Origin: Planctomycetia bacterium
Lineage (GTDB): Bacteria; Planctomycetota; Planctomycetia; Pirellulales; UBA1268
Direction of reading: 5' to 3'
DNA length: 64,000 bases
Assembly: GCA_026401035.1 (NCBI GenBank)
Contig: JAPLNR010000054.1
Span: forward strand, 62,001 to 126,000
Part shown: in pieces, positions 48,443-57,758 of the stretch
Position numbering within the stretch: position 1 is the first letter of the stretch
Layout: the number at the start of each line of letters is the position of its first letter
Program-made: the position numbers and the translations under genes
Notes under the pieces: generated by a model
What the model saw: only the letters and a program-made list of their open reading frames with translations
Databases searched by the model: none
What the model was told of the DNA's origin: nothing

Positions 48443-48705
48443 ATGCCGCTCGAAACACATCCTGACTGGCGGAACTTCGAGCTGGAGTTGAGTCCACACG
48501 TCGAGGAGCGGATGCTAGATCGAGGTTTCTCCGAGGTTGACCTGGGCTCATGCTCGAAGCGACTTCTGCCATTCGTTCAGGCGTCGGCGGAGGCCGATGG
48601 ATCTTGGAAACAACGCACGACAGTGATGCGTGGAAAGTTGTTGTGGAGCCGGATGAACACGAACAGGTGATCGTCATAATTACCGCCTATCGGGTGACAC
48701 TATGA
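48443..48705 (+). pseudogene. DUF4258-type toxin-like gene with a one-base deletion
   Basis: The start (AGGA before ATG at 48443) gives FELELSPHVEERMLDRGFSEVDL. The same frame then becomes meaningless. Shifting one base at about 48544 restores a sensible ending: MLEATSAIRSG, RWILETTHDSDAWKVVVEP, VIVIITAYRVTL, stop at 48705. That stop overlaps the ATG of the next gene as ATGA. One missing base (CTG GGC for CTG CGG GC) explains it. DUF4258 proteins resemble RelE/BrnT-type toxins. The unit appears inactivated. Confidence 0.78.
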
Positions 48706-48971
48706 AGCGTTCTTTTTTGAAGGTGACGTACCGGCACGGACGGCCAATCGCGGCCTATTTTCACCTGCCGCGGCAGCCTGGCGATTCTGCCGTACGGACC
48801 GAACGCGTTGACGAACTACTGCTCGTTGACCGTGCCGCCGATGGCCGACCGATCGGGATCGAAATCACCGATCCTGTCCGATTCGATCCCGACAGCTTCT
48901 TTGCCCTGCTCGAATCGTTGGGGCAAACCGCCATCGACCGAGACGAACTGCGGCCGCTTGTTGCCGCTTGA
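48702..48971 (+). CDS. DUF2283-like protein, probable partner of DUF4258
   Basis: 89 residues. KVTYRHGRPIAAYFHLPRQP, then ERVDELLLVDRAADGRPIGIEI, which is the DUF2283 pattern (Y-D-x-x-D/A..GxxxGIE). These proteins often sit directly after DUF4258 genes and are thought to be the antitoxin or immunity half. The ATG overlaps the end of the frameshifted DUF4258 gene. It appears intact, unlike its partner. Confidence 0.72.
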   Translation: MKRSFLKVTYRHGRPIAAYFHLPRQPGDSAVRTERVDELLLVDRAADGRPIGIEITDPVRFDPDSFFALLESLGQTAIDRDELRPLVAA

Positions 48972-49109
48972 GCACGGGGTACATCGGGAATGAATAAGGG
49001 ATAGGACGGTCAACGTCACCTCCGCAGGCGTTTGACCGGTGATGGGCGGTCGATTGGGTGCCATTGCGGGCCGTTTGCGGCACGAGGATTCTGTCTCTGA
49101 GAGTGACGA

Positions 49110-49262
49110 CTACGGTTGAGCAGCACCCTTGCCGCGGCAGCGGTCGCTGCAATACCGCACCTGCTCCCAGCACCGCTCCCATTTCTTGCGCCACGTAAAC
49201 TCGCGGCCGCAGGCGGCGCAGATCTTCGCGGGCCGGTTTACGCGGTCTTGGCTGCGGCCCAT
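49110..49262 (-). CDS. DUF2256 zinc-ribbon-like small protein
   Basis: 50 residues. [20 protein letters not shown], then [12 protein letters not shown]: the four-cysteine pattern CxxC and CxxxC of DUF2256. The start is the ATG at 49262 with GGAG nine bases before it; it lies inside the end of cstA by 25 bp in another frame. It may be translated together with cstA. Function of the family is unknown; zinc binding is expected. Confidence 0.8.
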   Translation of the reverse strand: MGRSQDRVNRPAKICAACGREFTWRKKWERCWEQVRYCSDRCRGKGAAQP

Positions 49263-51022
49263 GCCTTGGGCTCCGGAAGGTGTCCACTGGGGCCCGGCCT
49301 CTGCGGCCCCGGCGGCGCCGCCAAGACGCGAATGGCCTCCACCAGCATCACGCCCGCCAGCGCGAGCAGCACCACGCCCGCCCAGGGCACCGGATCGGCC
49401 GGCAGCACGAAGCCACCCGCCCCGCGGAAGCGCGGCAGCGTCATGCTCGCCAGCGCCCAGGTGCTCATCACATACATGAACACGGTCGGCACGCCGGTGA
49501 CGAGCCAGACCCAGGCCTCGCGACGCGTTCGCCACAGCCAGACCGTCACGCCCAGGAGCGTGAGCGCCGCCAGCAGCTGGTTGCTCGCGCCAAACAGGCT
49601 CCAGAATGTTTTCCAGACGGGGATCGCGTCGCCGTTGCCGTCGAGCTGCGGCCGCAGGAGGAAGAGCAGCGGCACGCCCGCCGTTAGTGCGGTGCCGAGC
49701 CACGCGCCCGTCCGGCCCGTCAGGCCGGTGAGCTCCTGGACGATGTACCGGCCGAGCCGGGTGCAGACGTCGAGCGTGTCGTAGACGAAGGTCGTGAAGG
49801 CCATGAGCGCGAACGACACGCCGATCGTCGTCGGCACGCCGAGGATCTCGAGAAACCGACCCATGCCGAGGGCATAGACGAAGTTCGGCGGCTGGTTTGC
49901 CAGCGGGCTGTCGGCGGCGAGCACCATCACGCACGACAGGCTCACGATCGCCACCATCGCCTCCAGGAGCATCGTGCCATAGCCAATCGGCCGGGCGTCG
50001 GTCTCCCTGCGCAATTGCTTGCTCGTGGTGCCCGAGGCGATCAGCGAGTGAAAGCCGGAGCAGGCGCCGCAAGCGATCGTAATGAAGAGCATCGGAATCA
50101 GTTCGCCCGCCTTCGCCGTCTGCCAGTTTGTGAAGGCCGGGTAGCGCACGCACGAATCGCCCGCCACCAGCCGGTCGCTCGCCACGAGGCCGATCACCGC
50201 GCCTGCCAGGGCGACATAAAGAAAACAACCGCCGAGGTGTCCGCGCGGCTGCAGCAGCAGCCACATCGGCACCATCGCCGCCCCGAGACAGTAGAGCAAG
50301 AGCAGCACGCCCCAGATCTTCTGGGCCTGCCCGTTGCTCACGCCGAGCAGCGCCGCCAGGTCGAACGGAATGAACTGGCCGATCCAGATCGCCACGCCCA
50401 CGAGCGGCAGAAAGATCAGCGTGGCCAGCCAGAGGGGCATCTTCAGATGCCGCATGCAAAGCCCCATGATCACCGGCAGTACGAGATAGAGCAGGCTCGA
50501 CGTGGCGATGCCGCCGCCCGACACCTCCTGGCCGTTCTCGAGTGTCTGCCGTCCGATGAAGCTCGAGGCCGTGATGTCGGTGAAGGCGACGACGATGTAG
50601 ACCAGCGCGATCCAGACGAACGCCAGGAAGAGCACGTAGCTCCGGCGGCTCATGTGATCGCGGACCACCTCGGCGATCGACCGGGCCTTGTGGCGGATCG
50701 AGGCCACGAGCGCCGCAAAATCGTGCACGCCGCCGATGAAGATGCTGCCGATCAAGATCCAGAGCAGGGCCGGCAGCCAGCCGAAGGCCACGCCGGCGAG
50801 GATCGGCCCGACGATCGGCCCGGCCGCCGCGATCGCCGAGAAGTGCTGGCCGAGCAGGAGCTGCGGGGCGATCGGCTCGTAGTCGATGTCGTCGCGGAGC
50901 GTGACCGCGGGCGTGGGCGTGGCGGCGTCGAGCCGGAAGAGCCGGGCGAGCAGGCTGCCATAAAGCCGGTAGGCCACCATGAGGATGAGGCCGCTCGGGA
51001 TGAGAATGGCAAGAAGGCTCAT
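49238..51022 (-). CDS. cstA: Carbon starvation protein CstA (peptide/pyruvate transporter)
   Basis: 594 residues of an inner-membrane protein with about 14-16 hydrophobic segments. N-terminus [20 protein letters not shown]. Family signatures: [21 protein letters not shown] and [21 protein letters not shown], then [20 protein letters not shown], later [20 protein letters not shown]. CstA is known as a pyruvate/peptide uptake system induced by starvation in E. coli. The start at 51022 is the first Met of the family-like sequence; no strong ribosome site is seen. It is divergent from the thioredoxin-reductase-like gene by 174 bp and overlaps DUF2256 at its end. Confidence 0.93.
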   Translation of the reverse strand: MSLLAILIPSGLILMVAYRLYGSLLARLFRLDAATPTPAVTLRDDIDYEPIAPQLLLGQHFSAIAAAGPIVGPILAGVAFGWLPALLWILIGSIFIGGVHDFAALVASIRHKARSIAEVVRDHMSRRSYVLFLAFVWIALVYIVVAFTDITASSFIGRQTLENGQEVSGGGIATSSLLYLVLPVIMGLCMRHLKMPLWLATLIFLPLVGVAIWIGQFIPFDLAALLGVSNGQAQKIWGVLLLLYCLGAAMVPMWLLLQPRGHLGGCFLYVALAGAVIGLVASDRLVAGDSCVRYPAFTNWQTAKAGELIPMLFITIACGACSGFHSLIASGTTSKQLRRETDARPIGYGTMLLEAMVAIVSLSCVMVLAADSPLANQPPNFVYALGMGRFLEILGVPTTIGVSFALMAFTTFVYDTLDVCTRLGRYIVQELTGLTGRTGAWLGTALTAGVPLLFLLRPQLDGNGDAIPVWKTFWSLFGASNQLLAALTLLGVTVWLWRTRREAWVWLVTGVPTVFMYVMSTWALASMTLPRFRGAGGFVLPADPVPWAGVVLLALAGVMLVEAIRVLAAPPGPQRPGPSGHLPEPKAWAAAKTA

Positions 51023-51196
51023 GGTGATGCTCAGGGCCGCCGGCGGGCTGCCTGTTTCGGGGGAATCCGCGGGGCGGGTGTGCCGTCCGCGACGAACCGT
51101 TACCATCATGCCGATTCCGGCCGGTGGCGTCGATCCAGAAGCCGCCGGTGCGCGATCTGGGCATCAGCGAAGGCACGCGTGAAGGGAGTCATCCAC

Positions 51197-52258
51197 ATGG
51201 CCGCATCCTCGAAAGAAACACTCGTCATCATCGGTAGCGGCCCGGCCGGCTGGTCGGCCGCCACCTACGCTGCCCGGGCCCAGCTCAAGCCGCTGGTCTA
51301 CGAAGGGGCGATCACCGAAAAGAACCGGATGTCGGGCACGCTGCCGCTCGGGCAATTAGCCCTCACGAGCGAAGTGGAAAACTACGCCGGCTTCCCCCAT
51401 GGCAACCTCGGCGCCTTCCTCGATTCGGCCCTGCCGGCCGCGCGGCGGCAGATGATGGCCCCGCATGCGGGCGAGGGCGTCACCGGCCCGGAACTCATGG
51501 AACTGATGCGGCAGCAGGCCGTCAACATGGGCACGCGGATCATCACCGACGACATCCTCAAGGTCGACTTCTCGCAGCGGCCCTTCAAGCTCTTCCCGAG
51601 CGAAGGGGGCGTGGTCGAGGCGGCCTGCGTGATCGTGGCGACGGGTGCGAGCGCCAACTGGCTCGGCCTGCCGAGCGAGGAGAAATACAAGAACCGCGGC
51701 GTGAGCGCCTGTGCCGTCTGCGACGGCGCGCTGCCCCGCTTCCGCAACCAGCCGATCGTCGTGGTGGGCGGCGGTGACTCGGCCGTGGAGGAGGCGACCT
51801 ATCTCGCCAAGTTTGCGAGCACCGTCCACCTCGTGCACCGCCGCGACGCCCTCCGCGCCTCGAAGATCATGGCCCAGCGGGCGCATGACGACCCGAAGAT
51901 ACGGATCCATTTCAACTCGGGGCTGGCCGAGGTGCTCGGCGACGATGCGAAGGGCGTAACGGGTGTGCGGCTGCAGAGCACGGTAGATGCCAGCACCGAG
52001 GTGCTCGAGGCGGCGGGCGTCTTCCTCGCGATCGGCCACACGCCGAACACGGGCTTTCTCGACGGCCAGCTCGAACTCACGCCCAAGAAGTACATCGTGT
52101 GGAAGAAGCACTTCCGCACCGACACGACCGTGGAGGGCGTCTTCGCCGCCGGCGACGTGGCCGACGACTACTACCGCCAGGCGATCTCGGCCGCCGGCAC
52201 CGGCTGCATGTCAGCCCTCGACGCGGAACGCTGGCTGGCTGCCCAGGGCACGCACTGA
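51197..52258 (+). CDS. trxB: Thioredoxin reductase-like FAD/NAD(P) oxidoreductase
   Basis: 353 residues. FAD loop [20 protein letters not shown] near the N-terminus, redox-active C172-A-V-C175-DG in the NADPH domain, [20 protein letters not shown] for NADPH binding, and the C-terminal FAD motif [19 protein letters not shown]. It is expected to reduce thioredoxin with NADPH in the cytoplasm. Slightly longer than the usual 310-330 residues, with an insertion ([19 protein letters not shown]) near residue 75. AAGGGAG precedes the ATG. Open frame upstream is only antisense to cstA. Confidence 0.9.
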   Translation: MAASSKETLVIIGSGPAGWSAATYAARAQLKPLVYEGAITEKNRMSGTLPLGQLALTSEVENYAGFPHGNLGAFLDSALPAARRQMMAPHAGEGVTGPELMELMRQQAVNMGTRIITDDILKVDFSQRPFKLFPSEGGVVEAACVIVATGASANWLGLPSEEKYKNRGVSACAVCDGALPRFRNQPIVVVGGGDSAVEEATYLAKFASTVHLVHRRDALRASKIMAQRAHDDPKIRIHFNSGLAEVLGDDAKGVTGVRLQSTVDASTEVLEAAGVFLAIGHTPNTGFLDGQLELTPKKYIVWKKHFRTDTTVEGVFAAGDVADDYYRQAISAAGTGCMSALDAERWLAAQGTH

Positions 52259-52276
52259 CCACCGCCTGCGGAGGCC

Positions 52277-52294
52277 GACGGGCTGAAGCCTGTT
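52277..52294. repeat. Degenerate copy of the GACAGGCTTCAGCCTGTC palindrome
   Basis: GACGGGCTGAAGCCTGTT, 18 bases after the trxB stop; it differs from the GA-centred form at two positions. Confidence 0.5.
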
Positions 52295-52300
52295 CTCGTT

Positions 52301-52334
52301 AAAAAACCCGGCCGGGAGAGGTCTCCCGGCCGGG
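52301..52334 (-). terminator. Intrinsic terminator of the Cys-rich protein gene
   Basis: CCCGGCCGGGAGA (52307-52319) and its exact complement (52322-52334) form a 13-bp GC-rich stem with a tiny loop. On the minus strand it is followed by six T. It is 36 bp beyond the minus-strand stop. There is no T-run for the plus strand. Confidence 0.85.
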
Positions 52335-52369
52335 CGGATGAAACTCGTGAAGCTGGCGATCAGAGCGGA

Positions 52370-52888
52370 CTAAAAGCCCACGTAGGTCACGCAGATGTCG
52401 CCGTGCTTCTGGAAGCGGATGACCACCGAGCAGCCGCAGCCGTAGTCGTAGCGAACCTGGCCGCAGCCGAGCAGCGTGCAGCGGGAGGTTTCGCACGGGC
52501 AGCCCTGGCAGCAGGCCGGCAGGCAGACCGGCACGTTGACCGTGCAGCAGGTTTCCGGGCTCGTCGGCGAGAGCACCGTCTCGTAGGTCGGCTCTTCGCA
52601 GCAGCCCCGGTCGCACCTGTGCTTGTGGGCGTGCTTGTGGCGATACTTGATGCAGGGATTCGTCGGGCAGCAGGTCTCGGCACCGCAGCCGGGCTCGAAA
52701 CCGCACGACGGCTCGATGGCACAGGCCGGCTCGAACGCGCTGCAGCCGGGCTCCGCGGCACAGCTGGCCTCGGGGGCGGCACACGTCGGATCGAGGTGAC
52801 GACGGTGGTGACCAAAACCAGCCTCGGCAGACGAACCGATGGCAAACGACAGGGCGGCAAGACCGCAAAGAAACAGCGAACGACCCAT
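52370..52888 (-). CDS. Secreted cysteine-rich protein
   Basis: 172 residues; signal peptide about 1-23 (LFLCGLAALSFAIGSSAEAG), start chosen because GGAGG lies eight bases before this ATG. The mature chain has 24 Cys. The first part repeats an E-P-x-C pattern (AAEPGCSAFEPACAIEPSC) and a His/Lys-rich strip (KYRHKHAHKHRC) follows. The C-terminal part has Cys pairs (CCTVNVPVCLPACCQGCPC) and ends in a short beta region. Similar Cys-rich exported proteins occur across planctomycetes. It may be disulfide-linked wall material or metal-binding; function unknown. A strong terminator follows. Confidence 0.78.
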   Translation of the reverse strand: MGRSLFLCGLAALSFAIGSSAEAGFGHHRRHLDPTCAAPEASCAAEPGCSAFEPACAIEPSCGFEPGCGAETCCPTNPCIKYRHKHAHKHRCDRGCCEEPTYETVLSPTSPETCCTVNVPVCLPACCQGCPCETSRCTLLGCGQVRYDYGCGCSVVIRFQKHGDICVTYVGF

Positions 52889-53137
52889 GAGAAGAGCCTC
52901 CATGGCAGTGACTGGGGGGGACCGTGATCGGGACGGAGAATTCCGTGCCCGGCGGTGAAGCCGCGGGTGCAGCCGCAACTTCCCTCAACTCTGGCACACG
53001 CCCGGATATTGTCAAAGAACAGTTTCTTTTTCGCGAGTTTTCGGTTTTCGGGGTGGACGGATCTCCAGCGCGTGGCGAGAGTTACAGCGATTCGCGCTTT
53101 CGCGGCCCATTCCCGGCACGAAACCAGGAGTTGATCC

Positions 53138-54235
53138 ATGGCCTCCGCCCCCGACGTGCTCGTTGCCTTCGTGAAGGACTGCCTCCAGCGGGGGCTCGAT
53201 CGCGACGCGATCACCCGGGCGCTCGAGGCGGCCGGGTGGTCGGCCCGCGAGGCGCAGACCGCGCTCGCCGAATTCGCGGAATCAGCGCTGCCCGTGCCCG
53301 TGCCGCGGAAACGCGTGTCGAGTTCACCCCGCGACGCGTTCCTCAACCTGCTCGCCACCGCGATGCTCTATCACGGGGCGATCGCCACGGGCGTGATCTT
53401 CTTCGTGCTCATCGACCGCTGGCTGCCCCTGCCCGGCGAACGGAGCATCTTCTTCCGGGACATCCTGCGGTGGGCCGCAGCGGCATTGCTCGTGTCGCTG
53501 CCGATCCTCGGCCTCGTCCAACGCACGATCTCCCGCGACAGCGCCGCCAATCCGATGGCGCGAATGACACCCGTCTATCGTGCGCTCGCCTACTTCACGC
53601 TGCTCGTGACGGCGCTGGTGATGGCGGGCGACCTGATCTGCGTGGTCATCAACTTCCTCGAAGGCGATGCCACGCTGCGGTTCATTCTCAAGGCGCTCGT
53701 CGTGCTCCTGATCGCGGGGGGCGTCTACCTCTGGTACTCAAGCGACGTGCGCCGCGAGGAGGCGCTGGCCGCCGGGAGTGCGACGTCCGGTGCGGGCCCG
53801 ATGCACCCCACCCCGCCCTGGCGGCAGTGGCTTTCCCGCGTGGCGCTCGCGGTGGCGCTCGTCGCGATTGTTGCGGCCCTCGGGCTCCTCGGCAGTCCGG
53901 TGCGGGCGCGGATGCTGCGGCTCGACAGCCAGCGGGTGAGCGACCTGCGGGCCATCCAGGCCAATGTCGAGCTCTACCATTCGCGGCGCGGCGAACTGCC
54001 GGCCGCGCTCGACGACCTCGCGAAGGATCCCGACACCTACGTGCAGCAACTCGCCGATCCGGCCTCGAAGCAGCCCTACGGCTACACGCGGATCGACGGC
54101 AAGACGTATCGGCTGCTGGCGACGTTCGACCTGCCGACGCCGGCCGAGGATGAGCAGCAGCCGTGGAACCGCGACGACTTCTTCAAGCACGCCGCGGGCG
54201 AGCAGACGTTCACGCTCACCGCGCCCGAAAAGTAG
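53138..54235 (+). CDS. Multi-pass membrane protein, DUF5671-like
   Basis: 365 residues. The N-terminal 45 residues form a UBA-like helical part (ALEAAGWSAREAQTALAEF). Next come four membrane helices from about 70 to 200 (HGAIATGVIFFVLI, AAAALLVSLPILGLV, FTLLVTALVMAGDLICVVI, ALVVLLIAGGVYLWYSS) with spacing like DUF5671. A fifth helix is near 235 (LAVALVAIVAALGLLG). The last 100 residues are a periplasmic or cytoplasmic domain resembling the globular end of type II secretion pseudopilins (VSDLRAIQANVELYHSRRGELP, then DPASKQPYGYTRIDG). AGGAG precedes the ATG. Function unknown. Confidence 0.75.
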   Translation: MASAPDVLVAFVKDCLQRGLDRDAITRALEAAGWSAREAQTALAEFAESALPVPVPRKRVSSSPRDAFLNLLATAMLYHGAIATGVIFFVLIDRWLPLPGERSIFFRDILRWAAAALLVSLPILGLVQRTISRDSAANPMARMTPVYRALAYFTLLVTALVMAGDLICVVINFLEGDATLRFILKALVVLLIAGGVYLWYSSDVRREEALAAGSATSGAGPMHPTPPWRQWLSRVALAVALVAIVAALGLLGSPVRARMLRLDSQRVSDLRAIQANVELYHSRRGELPAALDDLAKDPDTYVQQLADPASKQPYGYTRIDGKTYRLLATFDLPTPAEDEQQPWNRDDFFKHAAGEQTFTLTAPEK

Positions 54236-54282
54236 GACAGGCTTCAGCCTGTCAGGAACGGCGACAGGCTGAAGCCTGTCCT
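54234..54282. terminator. Bidirectional terminator built from two palindromic repeats
   Basis: AGGACAGGCTTCAGCCTGTC (54234-54253) is the exact reverse complement of 54263-54282, giving a 20-bp stem with a 9-nt loop. It begins inside the stop codon of the plus-strand gene and ends three bases before the carA stop, so it serves both convergent genes. There is no T-run; the role is inferred from position and structure. Confidence 0.65.
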
Positions 54283-54285
54283 GCT

Positions 54286-55428
54286 TCAGGCCATCATCCT
54301 GCGGAAACGCTCGAAGAGATAGGCGGAGTCGTGCGGACCCGCGGCGGCCTCGGGGTGATACTGCACGCTCGCGGCCGGAGCGGTCGTGTGCCGCACGCCC
54401 TCGATCGTGCCGTCGTTCAGATTGCGGTGCGTTACCGTCAGCTCCGGCGGGAGCGTTGCCTCGTCGACCGCGAAGCCATGGTTTTGTGACGTGATCTCCA
54501 CCTTGCCGGTCTCGAGGTCCATCACGGGCTGGTTCGCGCCGCGATGGCCAAATTTGAGTTTGAACGTCTTCGCACCGCAGGCCAGCGCCAGCAGTTGATG
54601 GCCGAGGCAGATGCCAAACAGCGGCACCTTGCCGACGAGATCCCGCACCGTCGTCACGCAGTAGTCGAGCACCTCCGGATCGCCGGGGCCGTTCGAGAGA
54701 AAAACACCATCCGGCTGGTGCGCGAGCACCTCGGCGGCCGTCACCTTTCCCGGCAGCACCGTCACGCGGCAGCCGGTGCTCGCGAGGTGCCGGGCGATGT
54801 TCCACTTCATGCCGTAGTCGAGCGCGACGACATGCTTTGTGCCCGCAAACACCGGCGGCGACGGCATCACGCCCCCCTCGGTCGGCTGCAGGAGCGGCTC
54901 GCCCCAGGCATCGAGCTTCTCGGTCCATTCGCTTTGGCGTTCCGGCATCACCTCGCGGACAAGATCACGCCCCACGAGCTGCGGCGCCGCCTTCGCGAGC
55001 GTCACCAATTGCGCCGCGTCGAGCACCTCGCTCGAGAGCACCCCCGTCATGGCGCCGCGGATCCGCAGCCGCCGCACGAGCGACCGCGTATCGATGCCGC
55101 TGATGCCGACGACGCCGGCCTTCGCAAGATAGTCACCGAGCGTGCCCTCGGCGGTGAAGTTGCTCGCCACCCGGCTGGCTTCGCGGACCACGAAGCCGGC
55201 CATCTGCAGATGGCCGCTTTCGACGTCGGCGTGGTTCACGCCGTAGTTGCCGATCTGCGGCGCGGTCATCGTGAGGATCTGGCCGCGGTAGGAGGGGTCG
55301 GTCAGGATCTCCTGATACCCCGTCATCGACGTGTTGAAGCAGACCTCGCCAGACACGGTTCCCGTCGCGCCGAACGACTCGCCGAAATAGACCGTGCCGT
55401 CTTCGAGAGCCAGTGCCGCACGTGCCAC
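54286..55428 (-). CDS. carA: Carbamoyl-phosphate synthase small subunit
   Basis: 380 residues, GTG start with GGAGG nine bases upstream. It supplies ammonia from glutamine for carbamoyl phosphate (pyrimidine and arginine synthesis). The N-terminal CPSase_sm_chain domain opens [19 protein letters not shown]. The C-terminal GATase has the nucleophile Cys in [16 protein letters not shown], and His and Glu in [13 protein letters not shown]. Length and motifs are complete. The large subunit gene is not in this window. Confidence 0.96.
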   Translation of the reverse strand: MARAALALEDGTVYFGESFGATGTVSGEVCFNTSMTGYQEILTDPSYRGQILTMTAPQIGNYGVNHADVESGHLQMAGFVVREASRVASNFTAEGTLGDYLAKAGVVGISGIDTRSLVRRLRIRGAMTGVLSSEVLDAAQLVTLAKAAPQLVGRDLVREVMPERQSEWTEKLDAWGEPLLQPTEGGVMPSPPVFAGTKHVVALDYGMKWNIARHLASTGCRVTVLPGKVTAAEVLAHQPDGVFLSNGPGDPEVLDYCVTTVRDLVGKVPLFGICLGHQLLALACGAKTFKLKFGHRGANQPVMDLETGKVEITSQNHGFAVDEATLPPELTVTHRNLNDGTIEGVRHTTAPAASVQYHPEAAAGPHDSAYLFERFRRMMA

Positions 55429-55483
55429 GTCGATGAGCCTCCGGGGAATGTGTTTTGAAGCATGATAGCGGAAGGCCCGACGC

Positions 55484-55532
55484 TTGTAGACCGCCTCGGT
55501 TGCAGACCGCTTCGGAACGAAGCGGTCTGCAA
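55484..55532. repeat. Tandem and inverted repeat near carA promoter
   Basis: TTGTAGACCGCCTCGG (55484-55499) is followed at once by the similar TTGCAGACCGCTTCGG. The second forms a perfect 13-bp inverted repeat with AAGCGGTCTGCAA at 55520-55532 (7-nt loop). It lies between the carA start and the ThuA gene stop. It is a different family from the GACAGGCT palindromes but has the same look. Confidence 0.65.
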
Positions 55533-55551
55533 GTTCGCTACTTTCCGCTGG

Positions 55552-57018
55552 TTACTTTGTCGTCGGGGCGGCCGTCGGGGCCGCCGTCACGAGGACATCC
55601 TGCGGGTCTTCCACGAGACGGAGGCCGCGGAAGCGGACTTCCTGTGGAACCTTGTTGGAATGGAGTTGCAGGCCGATCGGGCCGCTCTCGCAGAGCTCCG
55701 GCTTCGGATCGGTCCAGTCGAGCACCTCCTGCCCGTTGACTGCGAAGCGGATGCGATTCCCGATCGCGAGGATCTCCATCTGGTTCCAGTCGTGCTGCTT
55801 GCCGGCCTTCTTCGCCTTGCCGTCCTGGTCGCCGCTGATGCCGTTGCGCCGGTAGAGGTCGTAGAGGCCCCAGCCGGAGGGAAACATCACGAGGTGCCCC
55901 TGGTAGCTCGAGGCCTCGCCATCCTTGTCGAACTTTTTCCCCCAGATGGCCACGCCGGAGTGCATCTCGCTCGTCGCGAGCTTGCCCTCGAGGAGCAGCC
56001 GGAAGTTGCGATACGGCTTCTTCGTCAGCAGGTAGGTGCTCACCTTCGGGGCGTTTTCAGCAGTGTTGCGGCCCACGATCTCGGCGCCATCGATCGACCA
56101 GTAGGGATCGATGTGCCCCTCCCAGCCCTCGAGGTCGCGGCCGTTGAAGAGCTTCACGGCCTTCGCCTGCTCCTCGGCCGGCAGGTTCACCGACGACGCC
56201 CAATCGGTCGCGGCGGCAGCCTCGCCGGGAGCGAGCGTGACGTCGGCCGCGGGCGTGCCGTCATCCTGCAGTTTGCCGGCGGCCCAGAGCGTGCCGCGGG
56301 TGACGAGGTCGAGAAACTCAGGCATCCGCACGGTCTCGGTGTAGTGGCCGATCGTCGTGCCGAAGACACGGGTCTTGTGGTAGTCGTTGGTCCAGACCAC
56401 CGTCTGGTTGCTCTTCCGCTCGCGGCTCATCGCCTCGGCAAGCGGCGTGGCGGTGGGAAACAGCTTGTCGCAGAAGTAGAGCTCCTCCTTGGGCAGCTTC
56501 CATTCCTTCGGCAGGCCGTTCACGATCGGATGCTTCCCGATGATGTTCGCCGTGTATTCGTAGTGGGCCCCGTGGCCGGGCGACTGGATGCCGCAGAATT
56601 CGAACCAGTCGTCGTTACCGGTGCGGTAGCAGTGCATCGCGCAGTGCATGAGCACGGCCGGCACGCCCTTCTTATGTTCGGCGACGATCCCCTTCACGAA
56701 CTCCGGATCCTTGACGGCGGCGAAGCACTCGTTGTGGAAGACCACGTCGTAGCCCTTCGACCAGTCGGGCTTGGAATAGATCGACACCTTGTGGTCGGTG
56801 CTCGCGCCCCCTTCGTGGACGACCGTGACCTTCATCCGCGCCCGCGACGAGAGCCCCTCGGAGATCACCTTCTTCTGGCCGTCATAGTCGTGGCAGCAGC
56901 CACCGGTGATGTAGAGCACCTCGAGCGGCTTGCCCGCCTCCGCGGCCGACACGGCAGCGGGGAGAAGGATCGACAGGGCGAGTAGTCCAACGACGGCACG
57001 GGTGGCGAAGCGGATCAT
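55552..57018 (-). CDS. Secreted ThuA-DUF1080 fusion
   Basis: 488 residues. Signal peptide about 1-25 (VVGLLALSILLPAAVSAAEA); start fixed by GGAGG nine bases before the ATG. Residues about 30-270 are a ThuA/trehalose-utilisation domain with a GATase-like fold (LEVLYITGGCCHDYDGQKKV, then PAVLMHCAMHCYR, DLVTRGTLWAAGKL). Residues about 285-475 are DUF1080 (LFNGRDLEGWEGHIDPYWSI, NFRLLLEGKLATSEMHSGV, WNQMEILAIGNRIRFAVNG), the 3-keto-disaccharide hydrolase family. It is probably periplasmic breakdown of oxidised sugars. The LssY_C gene precedes it by 47 bp on the same strand. Confidence 0.88.
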   Translation of the reverse strand: MIRFATRAVVGLLALSILLPAAVSAAEAGKPLEVLYITGGCCHDYDGQKKVISEGLSSRARMKVTVVHEGGASTDHKVSIYSKPDWSKGYDVVFHNECFAAVKDPEFVKGIVAEHKKGVPAVLMHCAMHCYRTGNDDWFEFCGIQSPGHGAHYEYTANIIGKHPIVNGLPKEWKLPKEELYFCDKLFPTATPLAEAMSRERKSNQTVVWTNDYHKTRVFGTTIGHYTETVRMPEFLDLVTRGTLWAAGKLQDDGTPAADVTLAPGEAAAATDWASSVNLPAEEQAKAVKLFNGRDLEGWEGHIDPYWSIDGAEIVGRNTAENAPKVSTYLLTKKPYRNFRLLLEGKLATSEMHSGVAIWGKKFDKDGEASSYQGHLVMFPSGWGLYDLYRRNGISGDQDGKAKKAGKQHDWNQMEILAIGNRIRFAVNGQEVLDWTDPKPELCESGPIGLQLHSNKVPQEVRFRGLRLVEDPQDVLVTAAPTAAPTTK

Positions 57019-57065
57019 CGGGGCGGGCCTCCAGAGAGTGGGATTGCCCGCGGAGGATACCACGC

Positions 57066-57758
57066 TCACCGCCGGATCGCGATCACCCCGACGGCGAGCC
57101 GTCCGTCCGTAAAATATGGATCGCCGCCGCCGTTGCGGCCGTCGCGGGAGCCATGGAAGCGGTCGACCCAGTAAAAGCCGTCGAGCACGCCGGAGTCGCG
57201 GGTGTCGGTCAGGAGCTTGTTGCGTTCGCGGTCGATGTCCGGGCCGATGCGATGGGTCACGCCGCCGGTCGTGCGGCTGATCTCCACCCGCTCGTCGTAG
57301 GTGGCCGCGCCCAGCCAGAGCGGCTCGCCGTTGCCGTCGACTTCGGTCGACCGCCAGAACCGCACGTGGTGTCGCTGCTTCGGGCTGTTGCCGACGGGCT
57401 GCTCGAACGCGAAGTCCTGCCGGCGGCTCCAGAGAAACAGGTCGCTCACCGGCGCATGTTCATACGGCTTCCGCAGCACCACGTCGGCGGCGATCCGCAC
57501 CGACGTGCGGAGCGTGATCGGATCGGCGGCATACCAGCCGGCCGTGGCCAGCACGCGATGCAGTTCTTCGTCGGTTCCGATGAAGGCGACGTTGACGGCA
57601 TCGCCGGGACGGCCGTCGTGCGTCGCGGTCACCCGCGGCGCGCGGGCGAGCGCCGGATGGCCGGTGATCGCGCCGTCGGGTTCCTGGCCAGATGAAGACG
57701 CCGGGGCGAGGTTCCACAGACAGCAGACGGCGAGCAGCAGGGGGGCGATGCGACACAC
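57066..57758 (-). CDS. Secreted LssY C-terminal domain protein
   Basis: 230 residues, GTG start, signal peptide about 1-24 (APLLLAVCCLWNLAPASSSG). The body matches the LssY_C domain: DAVNVAFIGTDEELHRVLATAGWYAADPIT, then RRQDFAFEQPVGNSPKQRHHVRFW and IGPDIDRERN. In other bacteria this domain stands behind PAP2/DedA membrane proteins; here it is free. Function unknown. It may be co-transcribed with the ThuA gene downstream. Confidence 0.82.
   Translation of the reverse strand: MCRIAPLLLAVCCLWNLAPASSSGQEPDGAITGHPALARAPRVTATHDGRPGDAVNVAFIGTDEELHRVLATAGWYAADPITLRTSVRIAADVVLRKPYEHAPVSDLFLWSRRQDFAFEQPVGNSPKQRHHVRFWRSTEVDGNGEPLWLGAATYDERVEISRTTGGVTHRIGPDIDRERNKLLTDTRDSGVLDGFYWVDRFHGSRDGRNGGGDPYFTDGRLAVGVIAIRR

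Noticed and set aside
49263-51176. Minus-strand open frame continuous with DUF2256
   Set aside because: Only the last 50 codons are protein-like. The rest is a shadow of cstA in another frame.
50015-51196. Open frame extending the thioredoxin reductase upstream by about 390 codons
   Set aside because: It is antisense to cstA and low in complexity; the FAD motif begins only after the ATG at 51197, which has its own ribosome site.
55462-56985. 500-codon plus-strand open frame
   Set aside because: Antisense to ThuA-DUF1080, whose signal peptide, domains and ribosome site are clear.
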